Origin: Coprinopsis marcescibilis
Lineage: Eukaryota; Basidiomycota; Agaricomycetes; Agaricales; Psathyrellaceae
Direction: 5' to 3'
DNA: 64,000 nucleotides
Assembly (NCBI GenBank): GCA_004369085.1
Contig: ML210220.1
Span: 33,746-97,745, forward strand
In this document: positions 34,879-47,200 of the stretch, in pieces
How the letters are laid out: every line of letters begins with the position of its first letter
Position numbering within the stretch: position 1 is the stretch's first letter
Program-made: the position numbers and the translations under genes
The notes under the pieces: generated by a model
The model's input: only the letters and a program-made list of their open reading frames with translations
The model's database searches: none
What the model was told of the DNA's origin: nothing

Positions 34879-37520
34879 ATGTCAAAGTCAGTATCCCACA
34901 CGCATCATACATAATTACTCACTCAATCCTCGCACTGATAATGGGTTACAGTGCGCAAGGAAACATACTGTGCCTCGAAGGCAATCTCTTCTATTCCCCT
35001 AATTGCACAAGAAAAGTCGACCTCCCTGAGCCAATCAACAAAAACAGCGACCGAAATCCTTTCCAGATCGGAACAACCTGGGAGGACCTCCGAAACCCTT
35101 GCCGCTGGACTCGAGCCTACGGGTGGAGAGCTTTCATTCCCATAGATCGCCACTTCGACGTCTACCCATTGTCCTGTGCAGCATACATACCTGCCCCGGT
35201 TCTCAATCCAGAAAACGATTTATACTCTCTCCCTTCGAGCGTTGTGCACAACTGGAATGAGTTGGATCGTACCATTGGCGTCATCACAGCGATACTATCC
35301 AGGGAGTTTGACACCCCCACCGTCGCTCCTTACCCTGTCCGCGGCTGGGGGTATCACAGATTGTTTAAGAGCCTTGCAAAAGCCCGTGCCATTTCCCATC
35401 GTGCTCGGGACTGGTTCATCGTTTGGATGGGGCTGCTTTCGTTCATGATTGCCTATGCGGAAAGGAAATGCAACGAGTTCAGAGCTTTTCAGCACACCTA
35501 TGGCGAAGGGGTTGTTGATGTGGAGCTGAAGTGGTGGCAAGATGTCCTTGCAAAAGCGACGGGAATTCAATATATGGTCGATGCCCTCCCGTGTTCTGTT
35601 GTATGTTCGTTCACGCCCGCAACTCAGCGCTGTGGCATATTCCTTGACCTTGTCCAAAAGGAAGAGTTTCAGCTACCGGTTGACTGGTTCATAGGCTGCG
35701 GCGTTCCAGTCTGGTTTCCATGGAACACAGATACTGCGAAACACCTGGAATTCAATGACATGCAGCATCTAATCCCTCCGTCCCATCTGCTACAGATGCA
35801 ACACACACTCCCGCCACCAAACCGCCCTCCTTCGTCGGCAGCGCCCTCTGAAGAAACGGAAATGCTAAGACGTATCGAGAAGCGCCGGATCCTTGCAAAT
35901 GAAGCGTCTAAGAAATGCCAGGATGTCATTTTGGCAACAATCGAAGACCTCACCAGGAAGTCTGAAAGGAAGCGAGAGAAAGACACGCCCATAGAGAGAG
36001 AGAAAGCCAACCAAAGGATGAAGAAGCCGCCAACAACTTCCGCTCTTGTCTGCGAATATGCAGTTGACGAGGATCCGAATAAACTGAGGATGGAACTCGC
36101 TCCTAGGGCTATGAGAGAGGATATCCTGGGGCAGTACACAAATGACCAAAAGCGGTACTTCCCACATCTAAATCTGTGGATTTGCTGTTTCGATCTTGCT
36201 CCAGAGCAGTATGTCCCTGACGATGAGGGGGATGGCACGGAATACGATGTCAACAATGATATGAACCCTCTTCCCTCTGAACCTGCCCCATTCCCTGCTC
36301 CACCAATCACCCCAGCAAATAATCAATTATCACCGGAATTCTCTGACGGATTTGGTGGAACCAACGGCGCTGCTAGGTTTGAAGAGACTCTTGTCAAGAG
36401 TATGCGGCAGTTCTACGGCTTTATTGCCCCAATCCCATATCCGGTTACCCCTTCTCTCCCGCTTGATGCACCATCGATTCCAAAGTCAGCCCTTCTAGTG
36501 CTTGGGTTCCCTTCTACTCTCAACAGCACCTTTTGCAATGCTCCCATATCAACATCCGTTGTCGAGTTTTGTCACCAACTGGCCAAGAAGAAAGCCACAC
36601 CCATATCTTGGGACCTCCTCCCTGAAACCATAGCCCCTCCTCCAAGCGCTCATCTAGTTGCCAACCTCATTGTTAAACCCAGACAAATCATCCCTCCAAA
36701 ATCAAACATTGTTGACAGCCAGCACGCGACAATGAAGTCCGATGATTCAAAGCCAGTCTGGTTTGTTATCGACTTTGGGGAAAATTGTCCATGGAAGATT
36801 GCCGTGACTCGCGCCATCGACTTCCTTCCCATTTGTCGCCTAGGTTCTGCGCCTAATGTCAAAACCATTGTCCCATTCTTGTTGGAACATGGCATACGTT
36901 TCCAGACATTTACATCAAGGCTTCCAGTCCGGGAGTGTTTCTACCGACCAGTTCCAACTCGACTTCCTGCACGATTTCATGGCCATCAGTTCACATTCCA
37001 AGAGTATCAAGCCTATGAGTACCACCGAAATCTCCTGCTCAGTGATCGACGACGAATGCGTGCTGCGTTGCTTCGAGGAGGAATTGTTTGGAGGCTTGCC
37101 TTTCACTCAGACGTTGTCCAAGAAACCTTGGATGATCCAACAGGCGCTCACGATGTTACCCTTGAAATCAACGGAGCGGAACATCACGACGATGCTCTCA
37201 CGACGGTTGAGGAATTTTTAATCGTAGGGGCATATAGCTGTCCAACAGGATACGGTGATCAGAGATCGGTCCGAAGTTGGTGGCCATTGCCAACCACTTT
37301 CGACAACAGTGAGTATACAGGCCGCTGGACTCATCGTCAGGAGGCGTGGTTCTCCGAACGCTTCGGTGCTATTTGCAACGGAAAGGGACGGCCGTTTGCA
37401 GTGAAAGAATGGCGGGACCTTTTGAAGGGATACAAGTCAAAGACACAAATTCTGTCAGATCGTCTTGAGGAATCATCCCGTGAATTCATCGATCGCCAGA
37501 GGAACCTTCACAGCGTTTAA
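34879..37520 (+). CDS. large uncharacterised transposon protein
   Basis: One long exon encodes about 860 residues ending RQRNLHSV. I prefer a start at 34879 (MS plus a 65-base intron, then NAQGNILCLEGNLFYSP), since the intron has GT..AG ends and keeps frame; ATG 34941 (MGYSAQGNILC) is the alternative. Visible regions are a Trp/Arg-rich N-terminal half (TTWEDLRNPCRWTRAYGWR, PVRGWGYHRLFKSLAKAR), LPVDWFIGCGVPVWFPW, a charged helical stretch (RRIEKRRILANEASKKC) and a Pro-rich centre. The C-terminal third has YRPVPTRLPARFHGHQFT and TGRWTHRQEAWFSERFG. I recognise no catalytic motif. The absence of stops over 2.6 kb argues for selection. It is likely a conserved accessory protein of this transposon group. 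Confidence 0.65.
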
Positions 37521-38030
37521 TTAAATCCATACGTATAAAACTGTTTAACTGTACACAGTGTTTCGTGTTCGGACAATGGGAAGTTGTTGCGAGATCCGGC
37601 GTGCAAGCAACCACGTGTGTAATGTGGCCAGCGTGTCGGTGCGACCCCTGGCGTACAGCCAAATCAGGCCAAATCGTCAGCTCGGCCCCTGTTGCCAGTA
37701 GCTTGGCCAGCGTGTCACTGCTTGGGTCCAGCCAAATCGTTGGCAGCTCGGCCCCTTTGTCCCCAGTCGTGTGGCCCCCGCCTGCCTATATATGTGGAAA
37801 CGCTTTTGTTTTATGTTTGAGAAGTCTCTGCGATTCATTTCTGCTTTGTCATCGCATCGCAGAATCGGTGTCTTGCAACGAGGTTTCCACGAGCTGCGGC
37901 CACCCTGCTCTCTCCGCTCTCTCCTCCTAGTCCCCCTGCTCTCTGCCACCCTTCTCCTCTTCTCCCACTCGCTTTATTTCTCTTCCTTCTCCCCACTTTC
38001 CTTATTTCTCTTTCTTCTTTCCGAACAATC
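37521..38030. other. spacer with pyrimidine-rich leader
   Basis: It contains two imperfect copies of a GCCAAATC..CAGCTCGGCCCC block (about 37665-37770) and a long CT-rich run (37905-38025) directly before the next ATG, a common fungal leader feature. No gene was found. Confidence 0.5.
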
Positions 38031-40016
38031 ATGGACTTGAACCCTCGCAAGCGTTGTCGCCTCGACCACGCTGAATACGACACTGAAGTCCTCGACAACG
38101 ACGACCCTTACATTGTTGAAGACGATCGACTCGATCTGCTATACAAGAAAGTCTGGAGAAAGGCATTAAATAACTATGTCAGAACCGAAACCTTATCCAT
38201 CCCCTCCCCCCCCGTCATCCATCCCACTTGCTTCAACAGTGAGGACAAATGGCACGAAGGATTTAAACTGACATTCCAGCTTCTGCACAATGACATCATC
38301 AAATTGTTTCCCAGCGCTGTCTTCAACCACCTTCCAAAGGACAGCGACAGCAAAGCATTCCTTATCCGAAAGGAATATCGGGAACTGCTGAAATCTCTCA
38401 CTGGTGGCCCAGTAGAGGCGAGGACTCTCATTGTGACAGGCCAAGGCGGAATTGGTACGTTTCTACTTCACTCGCTCGGCTTGACCGCAAATGAATGGAA
38501 GATCAAAACAGGAAAGAGCACTGGCCTTATGGCCATCCTCTTGTTTCTTCTCGCCGATGGACAGCCAGTGGCTTATCAGGGGGTTGAAGATCACGTCTTC
38601 CACTTCTTCGACGACAACGGGTACCAATCCTTGACTGAGGTCGAATTCAAGGGAAAAGTGAAATTTTACTGCCGGAAGAAGACTGTCATCTACCGCCTCG
38701 TCGATCTTGGGCCTGAGCGACAAGTCAAATCCGCAGCTTTGGAGACATTCGAACGCCACCTTTATATTTGTACAAGAACACGGGGAAACTATGCGACCGC
38801 CACAGCTCAACACCACACCAACACATCACTGTGGTATATGCACCCATTTTCGTGGGCAGAATTATATACGCTTTTGTACGTCCCAGCCCAACCCTTTCGC
38901 TGGCCTGTTACTCACCATCAACAGCAAATTCTCCAATCCCCGGGAGATAGCCAGTCAGATGGGCAATCAGATGGACAACACCACAGCATGGACCAAAGCA
39001 GAACACCTGGTCAATTCAAATCCCGTCGAGATAAATCAAATTATCGGATCCCTCACCCCCAACCAACTCTTCCGTTTTCTCTACATCGTGTTTGGAGGTT
39101 CTGCCCGGAACACTCTCTTTGCCAGAGGTGTCCCCGGCGCTTTCAAATCCCTACAACGTATACTCGAGGCACTCGGTTACAACCCAGATTTCAAGGAAGC
39201 ATGGCAACAAGCTTCCACTGCCGAGTTCAATCTAGCCGACCTCCGCCCTTCTCCCGTTTCGGCACTTGTTCCTTTACCTACCCACGAAAACCGAGACGTG
39301 GCACTATACAGCCCAGCATCAGCCCACATCCTCGATGCCCTCACAGAGAGAAGCTGGGGGCTGGTCTGGGAGATCATCGCCAATCAATACTCGGGTTATA
39401 TCCTCACTCCAGAAGCTTCCTTCCTTGCTGGCCTGATGTTCGAACACCTGTTACACGTGTCTTTCCTCAAGCCTGAAATTGCCAAGACCTCACACAAGCT
39501 CATCCCTCTTAGGTTTGTTTGAGAATTTTCCAACACCCAACACACTCTTATCTTCTTATCCTTCTTAGTCCTCAAGAAGAACCCCCGGGAGAAGAGAAAA
39601 TTATCAAACTCAAGTTCGACAAGCAAACCTTCTTTTTCAAGCACTCCAACGAAATAGAGAATGTCGAGGGCAGATACTATCGTCCAAATCGCTGGAATAA
39701 CACTGGCTTTGACTCCTGTGCTACTATCGGGAAGAAACTTCACCTCTTTCAATTCACAATCGCTCAACACGATCATCGATTCAATGCAAACTGCCTCGAA
39801 GAACTGCCATTACGATACCGTACCCAGTCGGTCAACCTTGTCTTCGTCGTGCCTCAAGAGAGACGCACCTTCATCACGAAGAGGAAATATATCGGTTCCG
39901 ACAGTTGCGTTACTCTGGCAGAGGCCACGGTCACTCAATACCTCCTCAAGGTTTCCCGAGAACAATTTATTCAGGCACCTACACTTCCCTCTTTCAGAAA
40001 CTCCTTAAAGGACTGA
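38031..40016 (+). CDS. P-loop NTPase cargo gene (spliced)
   Basis: Starts MDLNPRKRCRLDHAEYDTEV at 38031. A GTACGT..AG intron at about 38456-38507 falls inside the nucleotide-binding loop. Its removal gives TGQGGIGKSTGLM, a good Walker A motif. The domain continues ILLFLLADGQPVAYQ and FHFFDDNGYQSLTEVEF, then HPFSWAELYTL. A second intron (about 38875-38930) joins to KFSNPREIASQMGNQM. The C-terminal region reads FRFLYIVFGGSARNTLFARG, and a last exon ends LPSFRNSLKD. Length is about 600 residues. This architecture resembles the P-loop proteins of basidiomycetes related to Crinkler/RHS-type ATPases (family level inference). Substrate and role are unknown. A long CT-rich leader precedes the ATG. 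Confidence 0.7.
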
Positions 40017-40883
40017 TCCATTGTTCTTCTGATCTCTCCTTCTCGCTTTTCACCCGTGCGTTCTTCTGATCTCTCCTTCTCGCTTTTCACTCGTGCGTTC
40101 TCCTGAATCTCTTCTCTTGACAGTCCTTGGTTTTCACCTTCCATCGTCAGGTTTTATGCAGTGTTTTCTTTCCAGATATTATATCTTCTTCATTCCGTTG
40201 TATTTGCACGATCGGCCACCCTTGTCGAGATGTGCCTCCTGTGTGAATTCATGTATGTCCCTAAGTATTCTTTTGCGAATCCTAATCTATTAGTATGCAC
40301 TTTTCCATGGAGACCTATGTCACGTCGACAATTGACCACCTTGCGTTGGATTCTATGGAGACCATATGTCAAGTGACAATTGACCGCATTTCTAATGTTG
40401 TGGTACTGTTGTTCAGCGCATTCCTGGATATCATATATCATAGATCGACGCTTCAGATCCAACATTCTTGACGACCAGAAGAAAAGATGGTAGCGATGGT
40501 GGCGCTTCAGTCCGATATTCTTAAACGATCAGAATAAAAGACGGTGGCGCTTGCCGCAACAAACATACAATAAGGTAAATGACGCGGAAGCGTGACGGTA
40601 ATCAGGACTCCATTGCCATTGTTTGGAATTGGGTTATAACCCACATTCATAGCGCTTCGAAGGCCTGTCAAAACACTCGCCTTCTTATTAGTCAACGATG
40701 CAGCGCGTCGCTTCATATTTCCGGGGTCCTTATCGCGGACAAGCGGTGGATGGAGTGAGTAAGATGAAATTAGACGCATAATGGTACTAATATGCAGTTT
40801 AGGGAATAGAACTCCCTCTCTACACTCGTCAACCCCCTTCCGAGGGTGGACCGCCCCTGACACTCCTCCACAAACGATCATCT
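40017..40883. other. spacer with short tandem repeats
   Basis: It holds a 37-base repeat in tandem (40024-40060 and 40061-40097), a duplicated ATGGAGACC..GACAATTGACC block (about 40310-40390) and a duplicated CGCTTCAG..GATGG block (about 40450-40550). No gene is supported. Confidence 0.6.
40024..40097. repeat. 37-bp tandem repeat (two units)
   Basis: The unit begins TTCTTCTGATCTCTCCTTCT and the two copies differ at one base. It lies just after the stop of the P-loop gene. Confidence 0.9.
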
Positions 40884-43347
40884 GTGCCTGCAAGTCGGGA
40901 CGCAGGGCAAATTGATCCGTTGCGAGTCGACCCTCCCCTACATCAACAACCGCAGTTACCACCCCCTACGCAGTATCCACCCCGAAGTTACGAAGAGAGC
41001 CCCCAATATACCGAGCTCATTCCAAGGCCCATGCGTAATCTTCAGGCAAATGGAAGCAATAATTCCATCATCTCACGCAGATGCTCTCGATCCCCACCCA
41101 CGATCCAAGAAGTCGATCCCAGGACACAGCAGAGGACTAAGATACGTTTGGTGGAGAACGACCCTGCAAAGCAGAGGCAGATGGTGGAAGAACTGAAAGC
41201 TCAGATGGGGGCCCTGAACGAACAGGTGAGTGTTTCGTGGTGTTCACTGATTATGCTGTACTCACAGTGGATAAAGGTCATTACCGGAAGCCAACAACTT
41301 GCGCAAGCACTCGAAGCTCTCGCTGAAGCTCAGCAGTTAGCAAAAGCGAACAAGGAAAGAGCAGAAGCAGCAGAAGCAAACGCACTCAATATCAAACGGG
41401 CTGCAGAAACAGAATTGTTGAAGGCAGCCGCAAAGAAAAAGGAGGACAAAGAAAAGTTGAGGAGTGAATTTGAAGGAAGGGAGGCAGCGCTCAAGCAGGA
41501 GATGGCGGCAAAGGAAGCGAAAACAAAGGAGAATCTGGAGAAAGAATTGGCTGCCCGGGATGCGAGGTGGAAAGAGGATATGGATGAGATCAGAGCCCTG
41601 ATGGAGCAAAGCGCCTCCATTGGACAGCCGAAAGCGACGCAACAGGAATCGATGGAGGGAGTGGAAGGACATGATGCAACGTTGGTTGGGGGGGCACGGG
41701 ACGGAGATAATGTTGAGGTGGTCAAGGAGCAGAATAAGGACACAGGCAAGGGTAATGCTGCCAGTGGCAAAACCTCACCGAAAGGAATGGGCAAAGCTGT
41801 GGTGGAAGAGGACGGGGATGATGATGGGGATGATGTGGATGATGTGCTATGTGCCCCCGTCAGGAACGCCTCTTTGAGAAATCCACGAACACCTCGTCAA
41901 ACAAATTCGAAGAGAGCGAAGTCCAGGAAGCTTGATGCTCTAATTCGAAAAGAGTTTCTATCCACTGGTTATTGCGACGAGGACGACGAAGACGAGGTCA
42001 GTGGGCTTGGTATTTCTTGCGGTTGCTGGATCCTAATGCTTCTTTACATCGAACAGCTCGTATCACCACCAGTGAAGCCCCGAAGATCCAGAGCTGGGAA
42101 TGGACCCCAAGTTCGTCTTGCTTCAGTCGAGACGGACGAAGAATCCGAGAGTAGCAGTGCTGGTGAAAGACAGGCGGGACAAAGTTCCTCTCCCCGATCC
42201 AACCTCCAAAATGCTCTAACTCCAGATGAAGGCGCGGTGTTGAAAAAGATTTTACAGTCGCTCTTCGATGGACAACAGCCGAGCCCCAGTCCCAATTCCC
42301 GGAAGAAGAGGTTGAACATCGGTAACTTTCAGAGTGATATTGCTTGGTTACCAATGGACCCTGAAAGAAAAGAGCTATTGGTAAGTTATTGCGTCAGTAT
42401 TGCTAGGCGGATACTCACCTGCCTCCGCAGAGAGAAACTCGAGCCACCTTCAACACGATGCTGGGCATTAAGAAGGACATTGACATTGTGACACACGATG
42501 CACGGTTCGAGGATGAAGTTGCGGTTGATGCATTTGAGAAACAAATGACAGACGTCGTCCCTACGTTGGTTCCACTAAGACCCTCCTGGAGCTCCCCGAA
42601 CAGTCGTTGGAACGAAGCTCTCAGCAACAGTTTCGCTGCTTGGATGATGGAACATAGGATAATCCCCAAGGAGTGGAAGGATGATGCAGCACTTGACTTC
42701 CTGGCACGGGTTTCTAGACTGGCTGGTATATTGAGGAAGAATTCACCTTGGGATAAGGAGACACCCGCTGCTTTCAACAAGAGGCAGGCGGAATGCAAGG
42801 CCAGAGGGGAAAGGAGAGCGAAGAAGAACACTAGACGAGCGAACGTGAGTTTTAAATTTAGCTGTGCGTGGTTCGCAAACTGATGTACTCACCGCAGAGG
42901 TATTACCGACGGAAAGAAATCACTGAGGAGGCGAGAGGCGTTAAAGAGGAGGATGAAGCATGGGCCAAGATTGATGAAGTTGTGGCAGGGCTGGGGCTCG
43001 CGGGTATGAGCTCAGACGAGAGCGAGTACGACGACAATGGGGTTCCGACGGGGAAGACCTTGGTATGCACTATGCCATGGCGTTCCAACGAGGTCACGAA
43101 CATCTTGAAGATGGTCGACAGTGACGGAATGAGGATGGAGACAGTGGGAGTTCCAAGACCGGGTAATCGCGGATTGATTCGCAAGCGCGTTCGTGGTCTT
43201 GTATCCAGCAGAACTGCGAAGAAGGGCCTGCCTCTGAACTACTACAATCCTGATTGGTATCAGGGTCTGTCGAACGAGTTGAAGAGAAGTTTGGAGGCAA
43301 TGCCTACTCGTCCTTTGCCAAATTTAGAGATTATCTCAGATGATTAG
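40884..43347 (+). CDS. coiled-coil transposon cargo gene (spliced)
   Basis: Multi-exon gene with an uncertain 5' end. The frame is open from before 40884, but the first in-frame ATG seen is 41031 (MRNLQANGSNN), so an upstream exon is possible. The order of features is a Pro-rich start and then a long Ala/Lys/Glu coiled coil (about 41290-41600: LAQALEALAEAQQLAKANKE). An acidic run (EDGDDDGDDVDD), a basic patch (TNSKRAKSRKLDALIRKEF) and the Ser-rich SVETDEESESSSAGE follow. The C-terminal exons contain MLGIKKDIDIVTHDARFED and RPSWSSPNSRWNEALSNSF, ending LPNLEIISDD. Four introns are inferred from GTGAGT/GTAAGT donors. No enzyme motif was seen. It may be a structural or DNA-bridging partner of the transposase (inference). 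Confidence 0.62.
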
Positions 43348-44236
43348 TTCCTTCACTTTACTTGTAGATTTCGATAGCACTTATTGAAGCTTTGAGAGCT
43401 CATGCATAGAATGAGTTGGGGAAGGTTTGCGCGGATAGTCCGCTACAAGCGGTGCTTCGGTGGGATGAGGATTCAAAGCCACAAGGAAGACAGCAGGGTG
43501 GAAGGAGTATCGCTTGTGTCACGGTGTGGGTTGTACTTGCGGCGGTTTGCACGGGTAGTTGACGGAAGACGGCGACTATTAGGGGGTGAGAGTGGCTGGT
43601 AGTCGGATAATCCAAATCTACAAAGCCGTGGTTGTGAGAGGAGGTGATAGTGCAATCGGATAATCGAAATCCACCGCGTCGAGAGGGAAGGGCGATGTTC
43701 GACGATTTTGAAACTCCGATCGCACTATCGCCTCAAGAGGGAAAGGCGATGGTCGGCGAGTTTTGAAGCTCCGATCGCACTATCGCCTCCTCTCCACCAC
43801 GGCTTTGTAGATCGTCGACCATCGCCTTTCCCTCTCGACAGCGGTGGATTTGGATTATCAGACTACCAGCCACTCCAATACTCGTTTTCAGCGGATTATC
43901 CGACCAATCCCTCACGACACCTTCCCCCGTGTTCCTTTATGCAATATATAGCAAACCTTATATGGTCGACTATGCTATTGTTCAGTTTCCAGACAACAAC
44001 CTGTTGTCTTTCCTATGGTTTTGAAGGTCTCCTTCGTTACTGTTGCTTTTCCTCCACGTCTTCCCTCAGACACAGATTATGCTATTGTTCAGTTGCAAGA
44101 CAACCTATGGTATTTAAAAGGTTCGTCTCCTTCGTTACTTTTCCTCCGTGTCTTCCCCCAGACACTCTCCCAAAGCAATCTCCCCGATACACCTTTGTCG
44201 TAGCTTCTCGTGGAATATCCGCAGAAGTCTTCCCTC
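43348..44236. other. transposase 5' region with palindrome and tandem repeat
   Basis: No gene is supported. It holds the inverted repeat at 43590-43880 and a tandem duplication of about 110 bases (units starting near 43970 and 44080, each with TATGCTATTGTTCAGTT and CTCCTTCGTTAC). The transposase promoter should lie here. Confidence 0.55.
43590..43880. repeat. large imperfect palindrome
   Basis: The left arm runs AGTGGCTGGTAGTCGGATAA, AATCCACCGC, CGAGAGGGAAGGGCGATG. The right arm has the reverse complement: CATCGCCTTTCCCTCTCG, GCGGTGGATT, ATTATCAGACTACCAGCCAC. In between, a block of about 55 bases ending CTCCGATCGCACTATCGCCT is repeated in tandem. Confidence 0.75.
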
Positions 44237-47200
44237 ATGCCTGCATGCAGATGCAAATCCCATCAATGCAATGGCCGGATGGTCGCGAAATCTTTGTTTA
44301 CCTCCCATCTCCAAGAAGACCGGGAACTCCTCGTTGAGCAAACCGCCAAAGCCTTAAAGGCTTCTGAATCGGCAACCCAGGATTATTATACAAAGGTTTC
44401 CGAATTTATAACCTCAAGCACATTGTCGAGCGAACCCCAACCAACACGGTCGCGGCTTTGGGGCAAGCCTTCTTCAGAACCAGATCCGTTCGACCTCTCC
44501 CTCCTCAAGGAATCCTTACAGGGTGCCGTTCTCCCAGATCATTATTCTTCACCCCACAATATGGTTTCCTCAACACCAGATGATGACAAACCCAACCCCA
44601 AGCCGTCTTCTCGTCAACGCGGTCTCTATCGTTCTTCGACTCCCAGCATTAATGGTCGCATCAAGACAGCCCTTGATCGCCTGAGCGACCTGGAAGTAGA
44701 GGTTTACAACCTCGTATCTGCCGTCGACGCCGCAATAGACGCTCTTCCCTCCAAGACGCTGTCAAAATCATTTCCATTCAACTCCCTTCTCAAACATGGT
44801 GACGAACTGTGGACTCGACTTCAGGCGTTCAGCAGCACGAAGGCAAGCTCTGTGGACACCTTTCGTGAATCTGTTCTCAACAAGGTAGACTCGGCAATGG
44901 ATCGACTGAAGAAAGAGCAGACTCTTTGGGAGGAGAAGCAAAAGGAACCGGCGTCTGTTGAAGCGCAGGTCCATGACACTGGTACGGATTCCGCCGTTTA
45001 TGAACCTCTATCTTACTGACTGGGATATAGCTCATCACTTCACTTTCAAGTTGCAGAGCCTGCATCCCGCGCTCCAAGTCCTCTTCTTGTGTGTGGCAAC
45101 CCTGACCATTATCTTCTGCCTTCCCACTCGTGGTGGAAGATTTACATTGCAAATGTTCGGCTACGCATTGCAACTTGGCTTCACCCTCGCATCCCAGCAT
45201 CTGAACCTTCAACAGAAGAACCTATTGGCTGAAATCCCAACCGATCCCGCAAGTGTCATGAAGAAATTCAACCTCGAGACTAATCACACAATCTATGCCG
45301 TATGCCCAAACCCACAATGTCATCGCACGTATGCTCCCACATGCTCCGAGGGATCTCCCATTGCCATATATCCCAAAAGGTGCAACCATCAATCGTTTCA
45401 TGGAGGTGCAAAGTGCGGGGAATACCTGCTTCGGACGAAGTACATCCAAGGTGTAGGCGTCGAAGTTCCTATCAAGGTCTTTGTGGCCTTTAGCATCAAA
45501 GATTGGCTCGGCAATCTGCTTTCCCGAGCTGGTATTGAGGATAAACTGGACTCTGCATGGGATAGGCAAAGTCAGGAAGGGGGTGACGCGATGCTGTGCG
45601 ATATTTTTGATGGATCAGTTCTGCAAGAATTCAAAGGAGCAGATGGAAAGCACTTTTCTTTGGGACAGGGGGAAGGTCGCTATGCCTTCAGTATGTGCTG
45701 TGACTTCTTCAATCCCCTCACGAACAAACAGGCTGGGAAGAAGAAGTCCATCGGGCTAATCGGATTAGTATGCCTCAATTTGCCTCCTGAGCTCCGCTAC
45801 AAGCCGGAGAACATGTTCCTTGCTGGAGTCATCCCTGGACCAAACGAACCACCTCTCGACTGCATTAATCCATATCTTACGCCGCTCCTCGACGAATTGT
45901 TGGAACTATGGGACCCGGGAGTCTATTATAGTCGGACGCATTGTCATCGCCAAGGGAGAAGAGTTCGAGTGGCTTTGGTAGCGCTTGTGTGCGATCTTCC
46001 AGCGGCGCGGAAAACTGCCGGGTTTGCCTCCTATACCCATAAAATCTTCTGCTCGATGTGTCATTGCCACAAGGATCGAGAAGGCTTCGTTGGAGAAGCG
46101 CCTTGTAGGTGGAAACGACGCACGAACGAAGAAGTCCGAGAAGATGCTTCAGAGTTCGCTCGGGCATCGAACATCCATGAGCGGGAGGCTTTGTTCAAAG
46201 CCAACGGTGTTCGCTGGTCAGAACTCTCGCGCCTCCCCTATTTCGACCTCGCACGATTTGTTGTCCCCGACGCAATGCACAATCTCTTCTTAGGGCTTAT
46301 ACAAACGCATTGCACCACGATTCTTGGGATATGCGTTGACCAAACGAAGTCCTCGGAGGCTATTACGGTGGTCGATCTTTCTATGATTGATGACTTTGCG
46401 TTGTTGGATCCTGACAAGCATCAGAAAGACGCCAAGTACATCAAATCCGTCCTACAAGGTGCTCTGACCGAGGAAATTTACAATAATCGCAGTGCTGTGA
46501 TTCAACGACTTGCACACCGCTCCCTCGCTGCTCTTCAATACATTCACCGAGCATTGGGGCTCCCGCAGATCACTGGTAGGAGAGTGACAAAAAAATTGGT
46601 CGCAGAACGCATAATTGAGTGGCGAGCGGAACAGGTTGAGCTTGATGATTTCCGTCCCAACTTCCCAAAAGCAGACCTGGAACAACTTCGAAGTGATATT
46701 GCTTCAATGGTAACCCCCAGCTGGACTTTGAATTTACCCTCGAATCTCGGAGAAGCCAGCCATGGAAAGTTAAAATCAGACCAGTGGCGCATGCTGGGCA
46801 CCACATACCTTCCCGCCTCCCTCATCCGACTGTGGGCACAATGAGATAACGACACTAGCAACCGTCCTGGAGTCAAGCGTCGACGCCAATTATTGGAGGT
46901 GACAATGACATTGTTTGCGGCGATTAGCATCGCAACTGCTCATTCAACCTCAAAGGCGAAAGCGGATCTCTACCTGCAGCTCCTACAGACCTACATCGAC
47001 GGCGTGAAATTGCTTTTTCCCGACTATCGCTTTAAACCAAATCACCATATGGCTTTCCATATCGCCGAATATCTCTGTATGTATGGTCCTGTGCATTCTT
47101 GGTGGACATTCCCATTTGAAAGGATGATTGGTCTGCTTCAGCGTATTCCTACGAACAACAAATATTGTAAGTCAAGTCTCGTGACCCATTATTTCAATAT

